Origin: Siphonodentalium dalli
Taxonomy: Eukaryota > Mollusca > Scaphopoda > Gadilida > Siphonodentaliidae
Direction of reading: 5' to 3'
Assembly: GCA_032622095.1 (NCBI GenBank)
Contig: CP136063.1
Location: 143,111,950 to 143,175,949, forward strand
Length of the DNA: 64,000 nt
Below are positions 47,462 to 59,292 of the stretch, piece by piece; positions within the stretch are counted from its first letter, which is position 1; each line of letters opens with the position of its first letter. Under the pieces are notes generated by a model. It did no database searches. It was not told the origin of the DNA and saw nothing but the letters and a program-made list of their open reading frames with translations. A program made the position numbers and the translations under genes.

Positions 47462-48191
47462 CCGGCGGCCATTTTGGTGGCCATCTTGGAGGGTGAGTTT
47501 TAATTTTGCGCCAAAAAAGTGTCATTATGTCTTAGCTTCAGGAAAATATATACATTTTACTAGATTTTCCCGCTATAATTTGCATAAAACTGACTTAGGG
47601 TCTGATCTGAAAAATGGGGGGCAGGATAGACGCCATCTTGTCTGAAGTCTACACGGCCACTTTTTTTTCTTATTAACATTGCTTAAAAGTTGAAGGACAT
47701 AATAAGGAACAAAATGAGTGGGGTGAAGTTAAGTCCCATGTGGCGGATGCAAGGGTACCCCTATTGGCTCCCGGACTATAAGAGAATTCTTACGAGAATC
47801 GTCGATAAATATACAAAACAGCAATGTCTTACCGTAGGTACCTGATTATTATGATGTTAATGTTTCAGAATTATCACTGTGATGATAGTATCATGATACA
47901 ACGCGGCTTTGGACGTTCCGCGAGGAGTATATAAGTTTGAGTATGTTCAAGGCCAGTTACGTGATTTCATATGACGTTGTACGGTGTCGTATCAACAACC
48001 CTCCAGCGAAGATAATACGAAGATTTTAAAAGCCATTTATTGAACCCTATGTTCATCCAATCGGGCGACAGGCAGTCTATTCGTGTTCGGCACCTTCGAA
48101 TTATGGTAAAAAAGTTGGTTTGACACTTTTCCGCGGAAATACTTCTAGAAATGTCTTTTCTGAGAATTACGACTAGACTATACGTTTGTAT
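47462..48191. other. intergenic with CCATTTTGG/CCATCTTGG motifs
   Basis: Starts with GGCGGCCATTTTGGTGGCCA then TCTTGGAGGG at 47464-47494 and has a CGCCATCTTG at about 47630. No gene recognised. Confidence 0.5.
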
Positions 48192-48195
48192 TTAA

Positions 48196-48838
48196 AGGGG
48201 TACTGTACACAGAGATAGGCGATTTTTTTGATTTACTCCCATTGAAATAACTTTCAAGTTAGATTGTTTTCGTGTTATATGAGTTTCGTATAAACCTAAT
48301 TTAGCGATGAAAATCTTGATCTTGGAAACAAAAAATTTACGATTTCAAACTACGCGCCATGGTTTGACCTTCACAGGAGAAGACGCATGTCGCAGAAAGA
48401 ACCGGGAGATCATTGCTCACAGTTTCGATTGATGTCTTCAATCTCTTCCATCGAACAATCTCACTCCCTATAAAAATACTTGACGCTTTATGACTCTTGT
48501 TTCTTTCTCCTTTTTCCGAATCGGTTATAACGGGCCTTCCTTTTGCAGGTAACATGTTTTGTTTGCACTCAATAATGTTCGCGAACGGCCGTCGATAAAA
48601 GACAAACAACAGATGCGATTTCAAGAACGGTAACTCGTAATGGCATAATTCTCCATTTTATGACTCCAGCCATAAATTATTTTATATTAAATAATTCAAT
48701 GTTACTTTTACGATAGCCTGTTAACCGGAACTTTTTCAGTAGACATCGTCGACTCGAATTAGTTATTTTATAATATAATATTCATATTAGATCGCTATTG
48801 TCACCGGGAATTTATTGAAATTGGGGTACAGTACCCCT
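48196..48838. mobile_element. TTAA-flanked MITE (643 bp), piggyBac-type
   Basis: The ends are AGGGGTACTGTAC and its exact reverse complement GTACAGTACCCCT, flanked on both sides by TTAA (48192-48195 and 48839-48842). A TTAA duplication is the hallmark of piggyBac-superfamily transposition. A 95-codon minus-strand ORF inside has no known homologue and is probably fortuitous. The TIR tip differs from the candidate piggyBac end at 40177, so a different transposase probably mobilised it. Confidence 0.88.
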
Positions 48839-48842
48839 TTAA

Positions 48843-50335
48843 GAAAAATAAATAAAATCAGAATTGAAAAATTCCATTTTAATTTTATTTTCAGTTAAAA
48901 TTTAAAATTTCCATGGTTTCAAAATTTCAAAACTTCGCTTTAAATATGTGATATGGTGTCAACAAGTTTGCAAGTAGAATGCTAAATACCAACATGTTGA
49001 AAATTAAAACATTAGCAAGCTACATGTATAATGTTAGTGAATGGAAAATAAATACTCAAAACAGACAAAATTGGGAACCTTTCTTCAAATAGCAAAACAA
49101 AACAACAATGCGACAAAAACCAGAATTTTAAATGGTATATATATATATATAGTCCTATAACAATGTCATAATCATCAAAATGCCGCATGAGTGAAGGGGT
49201 CTACAGCTGGCTCAACGTCTATAACACTTGTATTTAACACCAATCTACGAGTGGTCTCTCAGAAATCACGTAACGCTTTGTATCATATCGTTACATTGAG
49301 ACGTAGGGAAAATATATGATGTGGTTTTCTCACTCGGGGACAAGGTAGGCCTACCATCATGTTTGGGATGGTTGATTGTAACAATAAAGTATAATTCCAG
49401 ATTTTATACTATAATTTATAAATGCAAGATGGAAAATGCTCCTATACTATATAGTTTGTAATGTAACAATTCTGACATTTATGACGGTCTTACAAAATAC
49501 CCAGAGGTGGGAAAATGTACCGGTTTCGTGCACTATCTATGAGGTGGTAGATTGGGGTGTAGAGGATGTACTGCGTTGGGTCGTAGGCTTTGATTGAATT
49601 TAAAATGAAACAAAACAGTTTTATAAGTTTAGTCGTGCGTTTCGTTATTAAACATTGCAAGTAGGACAAAATATATTCTTTGTAAACAGCTTGGAAATGT
49701 TTAGTTCATTAGGGCATTGTGGGCAATAGTTGGATAATTATCTATTATTCTTCTGTCGGCTTTAATGCTGTTCGTAAAAACATATTTGTTTTGCGAAGCG
49801 AGTGCGAAGAAAGTAGCGTCGTATAGGTTACTATGCAACGACTATAAAATATAATTACACGCTAGTACTTTCTGGTTGTTTTCCCTGCACTGTTCAAATA
49901 TAGACATACTGAAATTATGCTATTTAAATACATTAGCTTTTATAAATTTAACGGTAATTTACTATAGAAAATGAAGTGGACGCATATATATATAATACGT
50001 ATTGGTGGTCGGCGACATTATTTAACTGGAAAACTATACGGCATTTTCTGGTCTCTTCTGTTCGGCTATTAGGACATTTTACTAGTTGCCAATATATGTG
50101 AGTTAGTGTTGTTGGTCATGTGATAATATATTAAATATATCTGTCCGATATTGATTCTTTTGTGTTATAATACTAGCAACTTATTGTAATTATTACACAA
50201 GAAATACAACGCAGGGCAGAACAAACAAAGCATTCGATTATACTCCGACAAAATGTAATTTGAAATGGATGACGATAAATAAAGAGATAGCACTTGATCA
50301 TATCAAGGGAACATAATTTCTGTATTAAGTAATGG
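48843..50335. other. mostly unannotated; contains dispersed repeat copy 2
   Basis: The only recognisable content is the repeat at 49250-49410 shared with 15075-15240, and a TA microsatellite at about 49137-49153. No gene. Confidence 0.5.
49250..49410. repeat. dispersed repeat, copy 2
   Basis: TCTCAGAAATCACGTAACGC, ATTGAGACGTAGGG, GGTTTTCTCACTCGG, GTTTGGGATGG and TTGTAACAATAAAGTA follow the same order and orientation as at 15075-15240. Confidence 0.5.
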
Positions 50336-50337
50336 TT

Positions 50338-50418
50338 AGAGCACAAGAATAGTTCTTTACCAGAATAAATCGAGTCGGAGACGAGATTTATTCTGGTAAA
50401 GAACTATTCGCGTGCTCT
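50338..50418. repeat. hairpin with about 34-bp arms
   Basis: AGAGCACAAGAATAGTTCTT then TACCAGAATAAATC pairs with GATTTATTCTGGTAAAGAAC then TATTCGCGTGCTCT across the loop GAGTCGGAGACGA. Only two or three mismatches interrupt the stem. Confidence 0.88.
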
Positions 50419-51210
50419 GACCTACTTAGAGCACAATTGACCGCACATAATACGATTATCTCGAAATACGCAATTGATCGTGCGTTGAACACGACGTACA
50501 ATCCTTGCGCTGGGCAAGATGAACACAATGACCCGTTAGCCACACCTATCATCGTGATTACCCATACAGTGATAGCCGTTGAATGTGAATAAATATGTCC
50601 GAAACGACACGGATTAACGTGTGACCCGTTTTCACAAACCAAGTCACTCGCAGATGTGTTTGGAAAGTCAAATGTGGAAGTCGCATGAGTGTGTCTTACT
50701 ATTATTATATATATTGTATACGTGGATCATGAATTCCGAAGAAGTCTGTCTGCCAGAATGATGACATGGAATTTGGACCTGTAACCAACAACCAACTACT
50801 TTTTGCCAAAGGTAATGCTGCACATCATTATTATGTGACAAACGTGTCGCCTTTTCAAGAAACTGTTTCGAAATTACTACCATAATAGTCCATTGGTTCC
50901 TCCAGATTCTCCAGATACAAGTTCTGTTGTTAGTTATATCGGATATGTGGAGCGCTATATAGTGAAGTGGTGATTCTGTTGGATTATTGGATATATCACT
51001 ATTTAGTGGTTCTAAATGTAAATGTTAATTCGTTTAGTTTCATCGTTGGATTAGTGGTCCTGAGAATATTTTCGGAACTGAATAAGTTTTGTTGAATAAT
51101 TATAATAAATGTAATTATTCTACTAGTTAGTAAATAATTCAACCAATGCATGTGTTACTATTGCCACCCCCTCCGTTCGTCCTGTTGATGTATATATATA
51201 TATATATTGT

Positions 51211-51617
51211 ATTTTTGGTAAATCACACCCAATTCCCAAGGCGGGCAAACTAATATTTCAGTGATATCCCATTGTTCGACACGAGCCACTCTTAACAAAC
51301 AAATCGCGCGGTCGTTTCAATGTAGCTTCAGTTATAATACAAGAGGACATGCATCCCACACCCGCACTCCCCTTATACGCCGTCCCTACATATGTGCCTG
51401 CTTGGTATATTAGAGGTGCATAAATAGTAACGGCGTATAATGGCAGTGTGTTTGGGGGACGCAGAGCGCTGTTCGTGCCCCTGTGACCTCTGGTAATTGA
51501 AGCTACTTCGAAGCGCCCGTGCGATTTGTCTGTTGTGAGTTGCGGGTGCCTAACAATGGGATAATCATTGAACTATTCCTTCGCCAGCCTTGGGAATCGG
51601 TGTGCCTTACCAAAAAT
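51211..51617. mobile_element. foldback MITE (407 bp) inverted over almost its full length
   Basis: The ends are ATTTTTGGTA and TACCAAAAAT. The left arm continues CACACC, ATTCCCAAGG, ATCCCATTGTT, ACAAATCGC, GTAGCTTCA, and the right arm gives the same order inverted, so pairing spans most of the element at roughly 75-80%. GTTCGTGCCCC in the right arm has no clean partner. No coding capacity. Confidence 0.8.
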
Positions 51618-51654
51618 GAGGGAACGATTGCAACAATGGGATTGTGCTCTAAGT

Positions 51655-52165
51655 ACTAGCATGGTTACCCGGCGTTGCCCATATTAAAGTGATGTGAAAC
51701 CCTCTGCAAGTTGAGGATATTTGGTGGGAATAGAGATTACTCTTGTTCGTAAAGTGTTTGAACTACATGTATTCTCATAAATTGTATATCCAATTAGCAT
51801 CACAAAACACGATTCTTACACATGGAATATAAGTAGTGGCTCACCTTGTCAAATGTCATTTTGTTTATCGCGATTAATCCGTTCCACCAATAAAGAAGTA
51901 TTTATATATTTTCTGCGTATACATCAGACATTATGACATGAAACATGAACATCATACACGCATTAGTTCGCAAAATTTAAAGACGACAATTGGGCTTTAC
52001 ATATACAGAGATGTATCAATCAATCTAGTTGGTTAGACTATGATTTTGAGGACACCTGCATGGTTATCATATCTCCATCAACACCCCCGTGTACGTGGTA
52101 TCGCCAAAACCGAGGGTATCGCCAAAACCGAGAATATGGGAAAGTCATTTTCACGTATATGATAT
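51655..52165. other. intergenic, no gene recognised
   Basis: Includes a short direct repeat, GGTATCGCCAAAACCGAG, at about 52097-52131. Nothing else was noted. Confidence 0.45.
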
Positions 52166-52167
52166 GG

Positions 52168-53100
52168 GGATATGTTTGTTTCTCATCGTAATACAGACAT
52201 CGAGCATCGTATGTGTATGTCCACACGAAGCAGGAGTATTTATCCACTAGTTGTCATTTAGTTTTCCCAGATCAGACCATTAATTTTTTTTTGGCGAATT
52301 TTTTCAATGGTGTTTTTGCTTTTGCTCACTCAAATTTTCTAGAACATCCATTCACTAGTATAGTTCCTGGATTCCCACGCTTCCAAAACAAATGCCGGTA
52401 TATAGCTGAATATGTCAATGAAGCATACGATTTGACCGAATTTAAAAAATCCCTGTCGTTCTCAATATCCGCGCGATATGAAGGGACCACTGTCGGTCCA
52501 GAAAGATGCGAACGGCACAGATGAAGATGCGCCAAACGCCGAGTTTCTGTGCAGTAAATATGTGTATTACTTAAGGAGTTCTGATGAGTTTTCGAGTGTT
52601 TTTATGTGTATCTGAGACTGATAAATTGGACTGCGAATGTCATCTGAAATATGAATCCATAACATATTCGAAATATTGTGTGCATATATATTATGAATGT
52701 GTTTCAATTGAAATTAATTGAACATTCATCTCAGCATTCAGATTTGCTATCTCAAGAACTTGAATGAATGATAACGCGATACCTTGATCACACGCACGTG
52801 AATGCTGCCGTTTCGCATGCATGCAGCTAATCGGTTATTCGTTTAGTATTAACATGCTTGGAGTTTGTATATAGACCACACATGCCAGACGACACGCTAC
52901 GGCGTATCAACGATTTGTCATAATCATGTTTATTTTACAGACTTTAAATTATGACTCGTTCCCACTCGAGTAGACCGTTACGCGACAATGAAACCGAATC
53001 ATCTTATTGAATATACATATATATATATCGTATTGCTCCAAATTATGCAATTCTGGCTTTTTGAGAGTCATCAGATAAAATTGTAACGATTCTATGTTAA
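52168..53100 (+). repeat. large inverted repeat, left arm (933 bp)
   Basis: Reverse complement of 54227-55147 with scattered substitutions and small indels, roughly 94-95% identical by eye. It starts GGATATGTTTGTTTCTCATC and ends GATTCTATGTTAA. It contains a 103-codon frame at 52213-52524 (MYVHTKQE start, SLSFSISARYEGTTVGPER near the end) and, antisense to it, a 69-codon frame. Both stay open in the two arms. Neither matches a family I recognise. Confidence 0.93.
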
Positions 53101-54226
53101 CACACTAAACATCAGAACATATATGTACACACCCACACAACAAAGTTACTGCTATTTATAATAAACACTTCACTGTGGAACATGAGTATACTGCCATGAT
53201 TGTTATGTGCACATGTAAATTGCACTATAGTTTATAACTTTTCTAATTTAGCCCTAGGACCACATATTTAGTGGGCATAATATTTACTTCATTATGTTAT
53301 CGTATAGGTTGCATATACTGTATACTTGATATGTATGTTTAACCGAAATGAATCTTATCTCCGTCCTGAGTTTGGTTTATGGTTCTAACCAAAATTGTTA
53401 TGGATGTTCAGCGTCAAGTCGCATCTGACTTTCCCTAACGCTTCGTCTATGGGCACAATTTCCAATGGCGCATCTGATTCAGACATGGTATTTCATAATA
53501 CTAAATTCGAGATGCCACAAAATATCCGCGCAACACACAAGGGACCGGACGAATTGACCGATTAAGGGATCAATTATAATTTTATTATGATTTTATGCGG
53601 ACTGGCTGTTTTTGCTTTGTTCACAGACAGAGATAATTGTTGTGATTATAGCTCCACTCGTGCAAACTTTCACGAGGCTCGATGATGAGTATAACGTGTC
53701 ATTCATCATAAATGTATTTGTCTTCGGGGAGAGTACTTGTTTTGTTGTGGCGGAGTCTTAACCTCTGTCAAACCATTCGACAGAGAAAAATGGACACCAT
53801 AGCACATGGTGGCGGTCAGACGAGCAATTTCCAATGATAATTCTTATACAAAACATCACAGGAAAAAAGATAAATATTTATACGTGCTCTATCCGCGAAC
53901 ATACTAGGCTACATCCGAAGACCACATGTTCTGTCTTTTAGTAGGCTAATTCGTCCACTCGGTTATAGGGATGTGACCGTGGTGTGTTGGTGTAACATAA
54001 CACTTCCCCAGATATATATATATATAGCTTCATCTGAGGAAGATACGTTATTTATCAAAACCGCATGGTCTGGTTTGAGTTTGTTTAAACATGGTGTTAT
54101 AAGTTGGTAAGCTGACTACATGTGCTACATAGACACAATACAGAGGCCCATCGACATCCGGATAAGAAGGCACACACGTGGTCCACACATAGCACATTGT
54201 GATGATACATGTACGGATGTTTAAGG
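53101..54226. other. 1.1 kb spacer between the inverted arms
   Basis: AT-rich sequence with no gene recognised. A short hairpin-prone CCCAGATATATATATATATA lies at about 54008, beside CATCTGAGGAAG. Confidence 0.5.
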
Positions 54227-55147
54227 TTAACATAGAATCGTTAGAATATTATCTGATGACTCTTAAAAAGCCAGAATTGCATAATTTGGAGCAATACGAT
54301 ATATACATATTCGATAAGATGATTCGGTTTCATTGTCGCGGAACGGTCTACTCGAGTGGGAACGAGTCATAAAGTCTGTAAAATAAACATGATTATAACA
54401 AATCGTTGATACACCGTAGCGTGTCGTCCGGTATGTGTGGTCTATATACAAACTCCAAGCATGTTAATACTAAATGAATATCCGATTAGGTGCATGCATG
54501 CAAACGGCAGCATTCACGTGCGTGTGGTCAAGGCCTCGCGCTATCATTCATTCACGTTCTTGAGATCGCAAATCTGAATGCTGAGATGGATGTTCAATTA
54601 ATTTCAATTGAAACACATTCATAATATATATGCACACAATATTTCGAATATGTTATGGATTCATATTTCAGATGACATTCGCAGTCCAATTTACCAGTCT
54701 CAGATACACATAAAAACACCCGAAAACTCATCACAACTCCTTAAGTAATACACATATTTACTGCACAGAAACTCGGCGTTTGGCGCATCTTCATCTGTGC
54801 CGTTCGCATCTTTCTGGACCGACAGTGGTCCCTTCATATCGCGCGGATATTGAGAACGACAGGGATTTTTTAAATTCTGTCAAATCGTATGCTTCATTGA
54901 CAGATTCAACTATATACCGGCATTTGTTTTGGAAGCGTGGGAGTCCAGGAACTATACCAGTGAATGGATGTTCTCGAAAATTTGAGTGAGCAAAAGTAAA
55001 AACACCATTGAAAAAATTCGCCAAAAACAAATTAATGGTCTGATCTGGGGAAACTAAATGACAACTAGTGGATAAACACTCCTGTTTCGTGTGGACATAC
55101 ACATACGATGCTCGATGTCTGTATTACGATGAGAAACAAACATATCC
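54227..55147 (-). repeat. large inverted repeat, right arm (921 bp)
   Basis: Inverse of 52168-53100. It begins TTAACATAGAATCG and ends CAAACATATCC. The 103-codon frame is at 54791-55102 on the minus strand and differs from its partner at about ten residues. The sharp outer boundary (GATATGGGGATATG versus CATATCCAGGTGC) shows that the homology stops abruptly. Confidence 0.93.
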
Positions 55148-55439
55148 AGGTGCTATCTATTGGCGAAATATTCTCAGGTTAAAAGAAATGTTGCTATGCA
55201 TGTATATCAGCTACATGTGCCCAACACAGAGCGCGATTTTGAGTGGTTTATTGTATTTTTCTGTGCGGAAACTATATTGAATGGAACAGACTCAATTGTG
55301 TTATAATATATACATGATCCATTCTAGTATGCAATCCTCTGACGGTTCGAGGTCTCTCAGTTTGCAAGAATATGTGTATCTCTTAAATAATTGAGAAGTG
55401 TACGTTAATGCTTTCTTCTATGTATCTGTTTTGCTAGCT

Positions 55440-56400
55440 CATTATGCGTTTTAAAAATCACGATTTGATTCATCGTATCATCTGGGAAGAACATGCATGA
55501 ATTTGATGGTTATTGGCACTAAACATATTTTTTATCAGTTTTGGCGGCACATTTGTTGTCATCATTAAACCACACACTTAGAATCATTATGGAAATATTA
55601 TAAATATATACATAGAATTGGTGAGAATTGGCGAGTATTCAAATTCATATCAAATTCAGGATCGCCATATCTCTCATCCAAACGGCACCAATTTGGCGTA
55701 TCTAAACCACACGATTAGATTTCTCGTATCACGGAGAAGAATATGTATCAATCTGGTGGAAATCGGCGCTAAACATATTGCTCATCTTTTTTTTCCTTTT
55801 TTTTTTGCTCTCACCTCTATGCATCCTGACTCGAATGTCCCCAATTGTGACAGCTTGTGACATCCTCAAACCACACAATTATACTCCTGATATCATTAAG
55901 ATGATTATTGATTAGTTTGGTACTCATTGGCGACTACACCAATTTTGATCAAATTTAGTGGCCATCCACCCCATCACTCACCCAAACAGCATCAACATGG
56001 CGTCTTAAATCACACGATCAGACTCTTCGTATTATGGATAAGAATGCGTATCACTTTGGTGGAAATTAGAGCTAAAATTATTGCGTATCAATTTTGGTGC
56101 CCCTCTGCCTTTCAGTTCAACCCTGACTCGAATGACGCCACTTTTGACAGATTTAAGCCACACCGTTAGACTCCTCATACCTTGGAGATGATATTGTATA
56201 AGTGTGGTGGCAATCGGCGACTAAACCCATTCTTATCAAGTTGTTTGCTCCTCCCACAATCTTTCATCTAAACGACAGCAATTTGGAGTCTTCAACTCGC
56301 ACAATTAGATTCCTTGTATCATGCAGAAGAATATATATCAATTGGGTGGAAATCGGCGCTAAAATTAGTTTTTATCAATTTTGGTGCCGCCCTCCCAGAT
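55440..56400. repeat. degenerate tandem repeat, period about 145 bp, six to seven units
   Basis: A phrase like TAAACCACACGATTAGATTT then CTCGTATC recurs at about 55455, 55568, 55702, 55866, 56007, 56154 and 56296. It is followed each time by GAAGAATATGTATCAATTTG-type and GTGGAAATCGGCGCTAAA-type words. Spacings range from about 113 to 164 bp and mostly 134-147. Some units encode similar short peptides because the repeat is near a multiple of three in places; no real gene is implied. Confidence 0.85.
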
Positions 56401-56410
56401 AGCAATAATA

Positions 56411-56627
56411 TGTTGGGCCAACGCTGGCCCAACCGTTGGCTAAACGTTGGGCCAACGTTGGCCCATATGGCTGGGCCAACGTAATTTTGCTCGTAGGCCC
56501 TACGTTGGGCCAACGCGTTGGGACTATGTTGGGCCAACGTTGGCAAATAGTAAGTTACGTTGGGCCAACGTAATTTTGCTCGTAGGCCCTACGTTGGGCC
56601 AACGCGTTGCCAACGTTGGCCCAACCT
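56411..56627. repeat. palindromic TTGGGCCAACG satellite
   Basis: Dense copies of TTGGGCCAACG and its inverse CGTTGGCCCAA; GTTGGGCCAACGTTGGCCCA occurs as a self-complementary block. A longer module, GGGCCAACGTAATTTTGCTC then GTAGGCCCTACGTTGGGCC, is present twice (about 56474 and 56562). The strand can fold on itself many ways. Confidence 0.9.
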
Positions 56628-56639
56628 ATTTTTATGTGT

Positions 56640-57740
56640 CACATGTCACATGTACATGTAACAACAACTACGATAGGCAATGAGTTGATGGTTTGTTAAA
56701 ATATTATCAATATTACATAATGTAAACAAACTTGAGTTATGAAATGCAATATTTGAGACCATGTAACTCAATAAATTGATATCCATATGCCTTTCTTTTC
56801 TTATTACCCTTATAAATACTAGATTGAACAAATTGTAATGGAATTAAAGATGCATAATCCGAATTAACGCTCCCAAATTACTATTTCTTTGGCTTCGGGG
56901 TTAAAAAATATTCGATTCGAGTCGAGAAGCCCATCCATCAAAGGTCAGATTGATCAGATATCAATTTTTGGAATTTGTTATTTCTCGAGATATGTACTTA
57001 TTTGTGGCCTGAAAAATATTTGTCAAGGCGACGGTCTCGGCAAAACTGCGGATGAAGATGGATAACTCTAAAATCAAGTGGTAAAATTTTCGTGAATCAA
57101 GAGATTATACGGCATTATTTCATTGAATAACTTGTTGATAAATAACATGTTTCGGGGAATTTTATACCATAGTTTATTTTTGATGTGATTAAAGGCATGG
57201 ATGGCCTTCATGGTGGGTATGCTGTTAAATTATGCATACCTGTTCAAACTGCCGCAAACATAAAAGAATATTAAAATGTTCTTATACCAATCATAAATAT
57301 CGCATAAATATTCTGTTATTGTCAAGTCCGTAAGCTTTGTTCACAGGCCTTCTAAACAGTGACTGAGATCTTAATAAATAGAAATTTAATGCATCAAATA
57401 CTAAGAAAGAGACAGGAGTGCATAAGAAAGGTTTTAAATTTACAAATTTCGACCCAATATTTTTCAAAGTGTTCAAATCTTTTCAAATATTATATGTTAC
57501 CACTATATTATACTCCAACATGTGCTTCTAATTACGATAAACACGAATCCGCTGTCCAAATTGTTGTAGGATGCCCTCTTCTCGAATTATCCGTCATTTT
57601 AGATTTTATATTTCGGCCACTGTGTTCACCAGCATGTCCGCGATAGTGGCGAATATTTGAGTACACGACGTCATCAATAATATCGGTTGACTTATTCCCG
57701 TTTCATTTGGGTCACACAAAAGTGTGTGCCCGTATGGTTT
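56640..57740. other. intergenic, no gene recognised
   Basis: AT-rich, with short random ORFs. No domain, RNA gene or transposon end recognised. Confidence 0.5.
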
Positions 57741-57751
57741 CATTTTTTTTT

Positions 57752-57820
57752 AAGGACGACCAGCTGGGCGCAGCCCAGCCGCGCATATGTTGCGCAGCAA
57801 CATATGCGCAGGTCGTCCTT
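57752..57820. repeat. three-stem cruciform sequence
   Basis: Outer arms AAGGACGACC (57752) and GGTCGTCCTT (57811) enclose two hairpins: CTGGGCGCAGCCCAG (57764-57778) and a longer one (57781-57809) with arms GCGCATATGTTGC and GCAACATATGCGC. GGTCGTCCTTTTTT recurs at 58910, so this could be the left end of an element of about 1.2 kb. Confidence 0.85.
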
Positions 57821-59150
57821 ATACTAAGTTCGCTTTCGAACATGGTCGCCGCCATCTTGAATTAGGGGCACCTCCATCTTGGATTTGAGGGGCCGCCATC
57901 TTGAAACGTCATTGCAATTAAATTAAAACTACAAAATGTTACTTTTCATATAGCCAACATAACAGTATTCATTGCGTTAAACAATTACATGCTTTATTCT
58001 TTGAACAATAATCATTACTTAAATCATAAATATTGTCGACCGGACTCGGGTTGCTATGCCATTCGGGAAATGGCGGAAATTTACGTAAAACTGCAAATTT
58101 TCCTTAGCCACCTCGCGAAAACAACATAATTCATATCGTAAATATCTTGAACGTTTATTATATAACTAAATAAACTTTCCTTTAGTTTAGTAAATTAGTA
58201 GAAGCATGTTCACGTAAACTGTTATGTTACGTCATATGTTGTATCCAAAGCGACGTCATATTGGCACGCGCATTTTCCCGCGAAAGTTATTGACGTTTTG
58301 ACAGCGACGCGACATAGCACACAAAGCAGGCATAATGTTGGCATGGTTCGCATTAGGATCCATTAGGTTTGGTTGGCTCCGAGTCCGCGCTGGTATTATA
58401 AATGTAGCTCCATGCAATTGTAATCAAACTGATCAAATTCCAACCTATAAAATCACTATATAATTTGTACAGTACAAACAAAACATGTTCTTGGAAATTG
58501 AATGTTCTTCCTTACTTATTTTCTAATGATTTGGGTTGTGATTTGAAACAAACAAACAACCCAAATTATGAGGGGGTAAACCCAAGTTCTCACTCATAAA
58601 AACCCCAATTTCCAACCAAGGCCAAGGGTTGTGGAGGCGAGTACAACTAATATTTCATCCAAATTGAGAATGGGCATTTATATATACGTGCCAGTCAAAA
58701 AAATGGCCCCGGGGAGCCACGATCGAAAGGCTGGAAGATACATGTATGAGTACAATGTGATAATTATGAGGTACAGACCAAATCCCCCTACCACAAGCAA
58801 CCAACTTCGTGTACGTAATTGGTTATAAGAAATATTTATAGTCAATTTAATCTTGACGTTCATATAATTCAACACATATTAGTCTGAGTAGAGCAACTCG
58901 TGACTGCACGGTCGTCCTTTTTTACATGGATTTCAAAGCCATAATTTCTTGTTAAACGTACTAACAATAAAGCGTACCAAAATTCTTGAGCAGAGTCTGG
59001 TTGAATATCTACCATATGATGGGTCGTTCCCACGCTCACGCTGCTGGTATCATTGAGACATTCAATGTTATTTTGCTATTTTGCATGCGAAGAGGTAAAA
59101 CTTTAACAATTTGCTACGTAAATTCGATCTGTTCTCACATTCTTTCTTCA
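57821..59150. other. intergenic; CCATCTTG cluster at its left
   Basis: 57846-57906 carries three CCATCTTGAA/CCATCTTGGA motifs within 60 bp. The rest is AT-rich with no gene recognised. GGTCGTCCTTTTTT at 58910-58923 is the inverse of the tip at 57745-57761. Confidence 0.5.
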
Positions 59151-59151
59151 C

Positions 59152-59292
59152 TGCACCCAGGGACACCGGAAGCACACGGGGGCAAACGAGTCAGTAGGGC
59201 ACCATTTGGGTACCAATTATACACCCCGGGCCAGGGCAAGAGGGGCCAGTGACCCTTCATAATGCCCCCATTCTCCGGCGTCCCTGACTGCA
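59152..59292. repeat. 141-bp foldback (CAGGGACACCGG arms)
   Basis: TGCACCCAGGGACACCGG at the left and CCGGCGTCCCTGACTGCA at the right are diverged inverses, with GGGGGCA and TGCCCCC continuing the stem inward. A small MITE or hairpin element. Confidence 0.65.

Larger units (their letters stand above)
50336..51652. mobile_element. candidate 1.3 kb element with TTAGAGCACAA ends
   Basis: TTAGAGCACAA occurs at 50336 and again at 50426; TTGTGCTCTAA, its inverse, ends at 51652. The left side begins with a strong hairpin (50338-50418), and a separate foldback MITE (51211-51617) is nested near the right end. The shared 11-bp termini are the main support, so this assignment is moderate. Confidence 0.45.
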
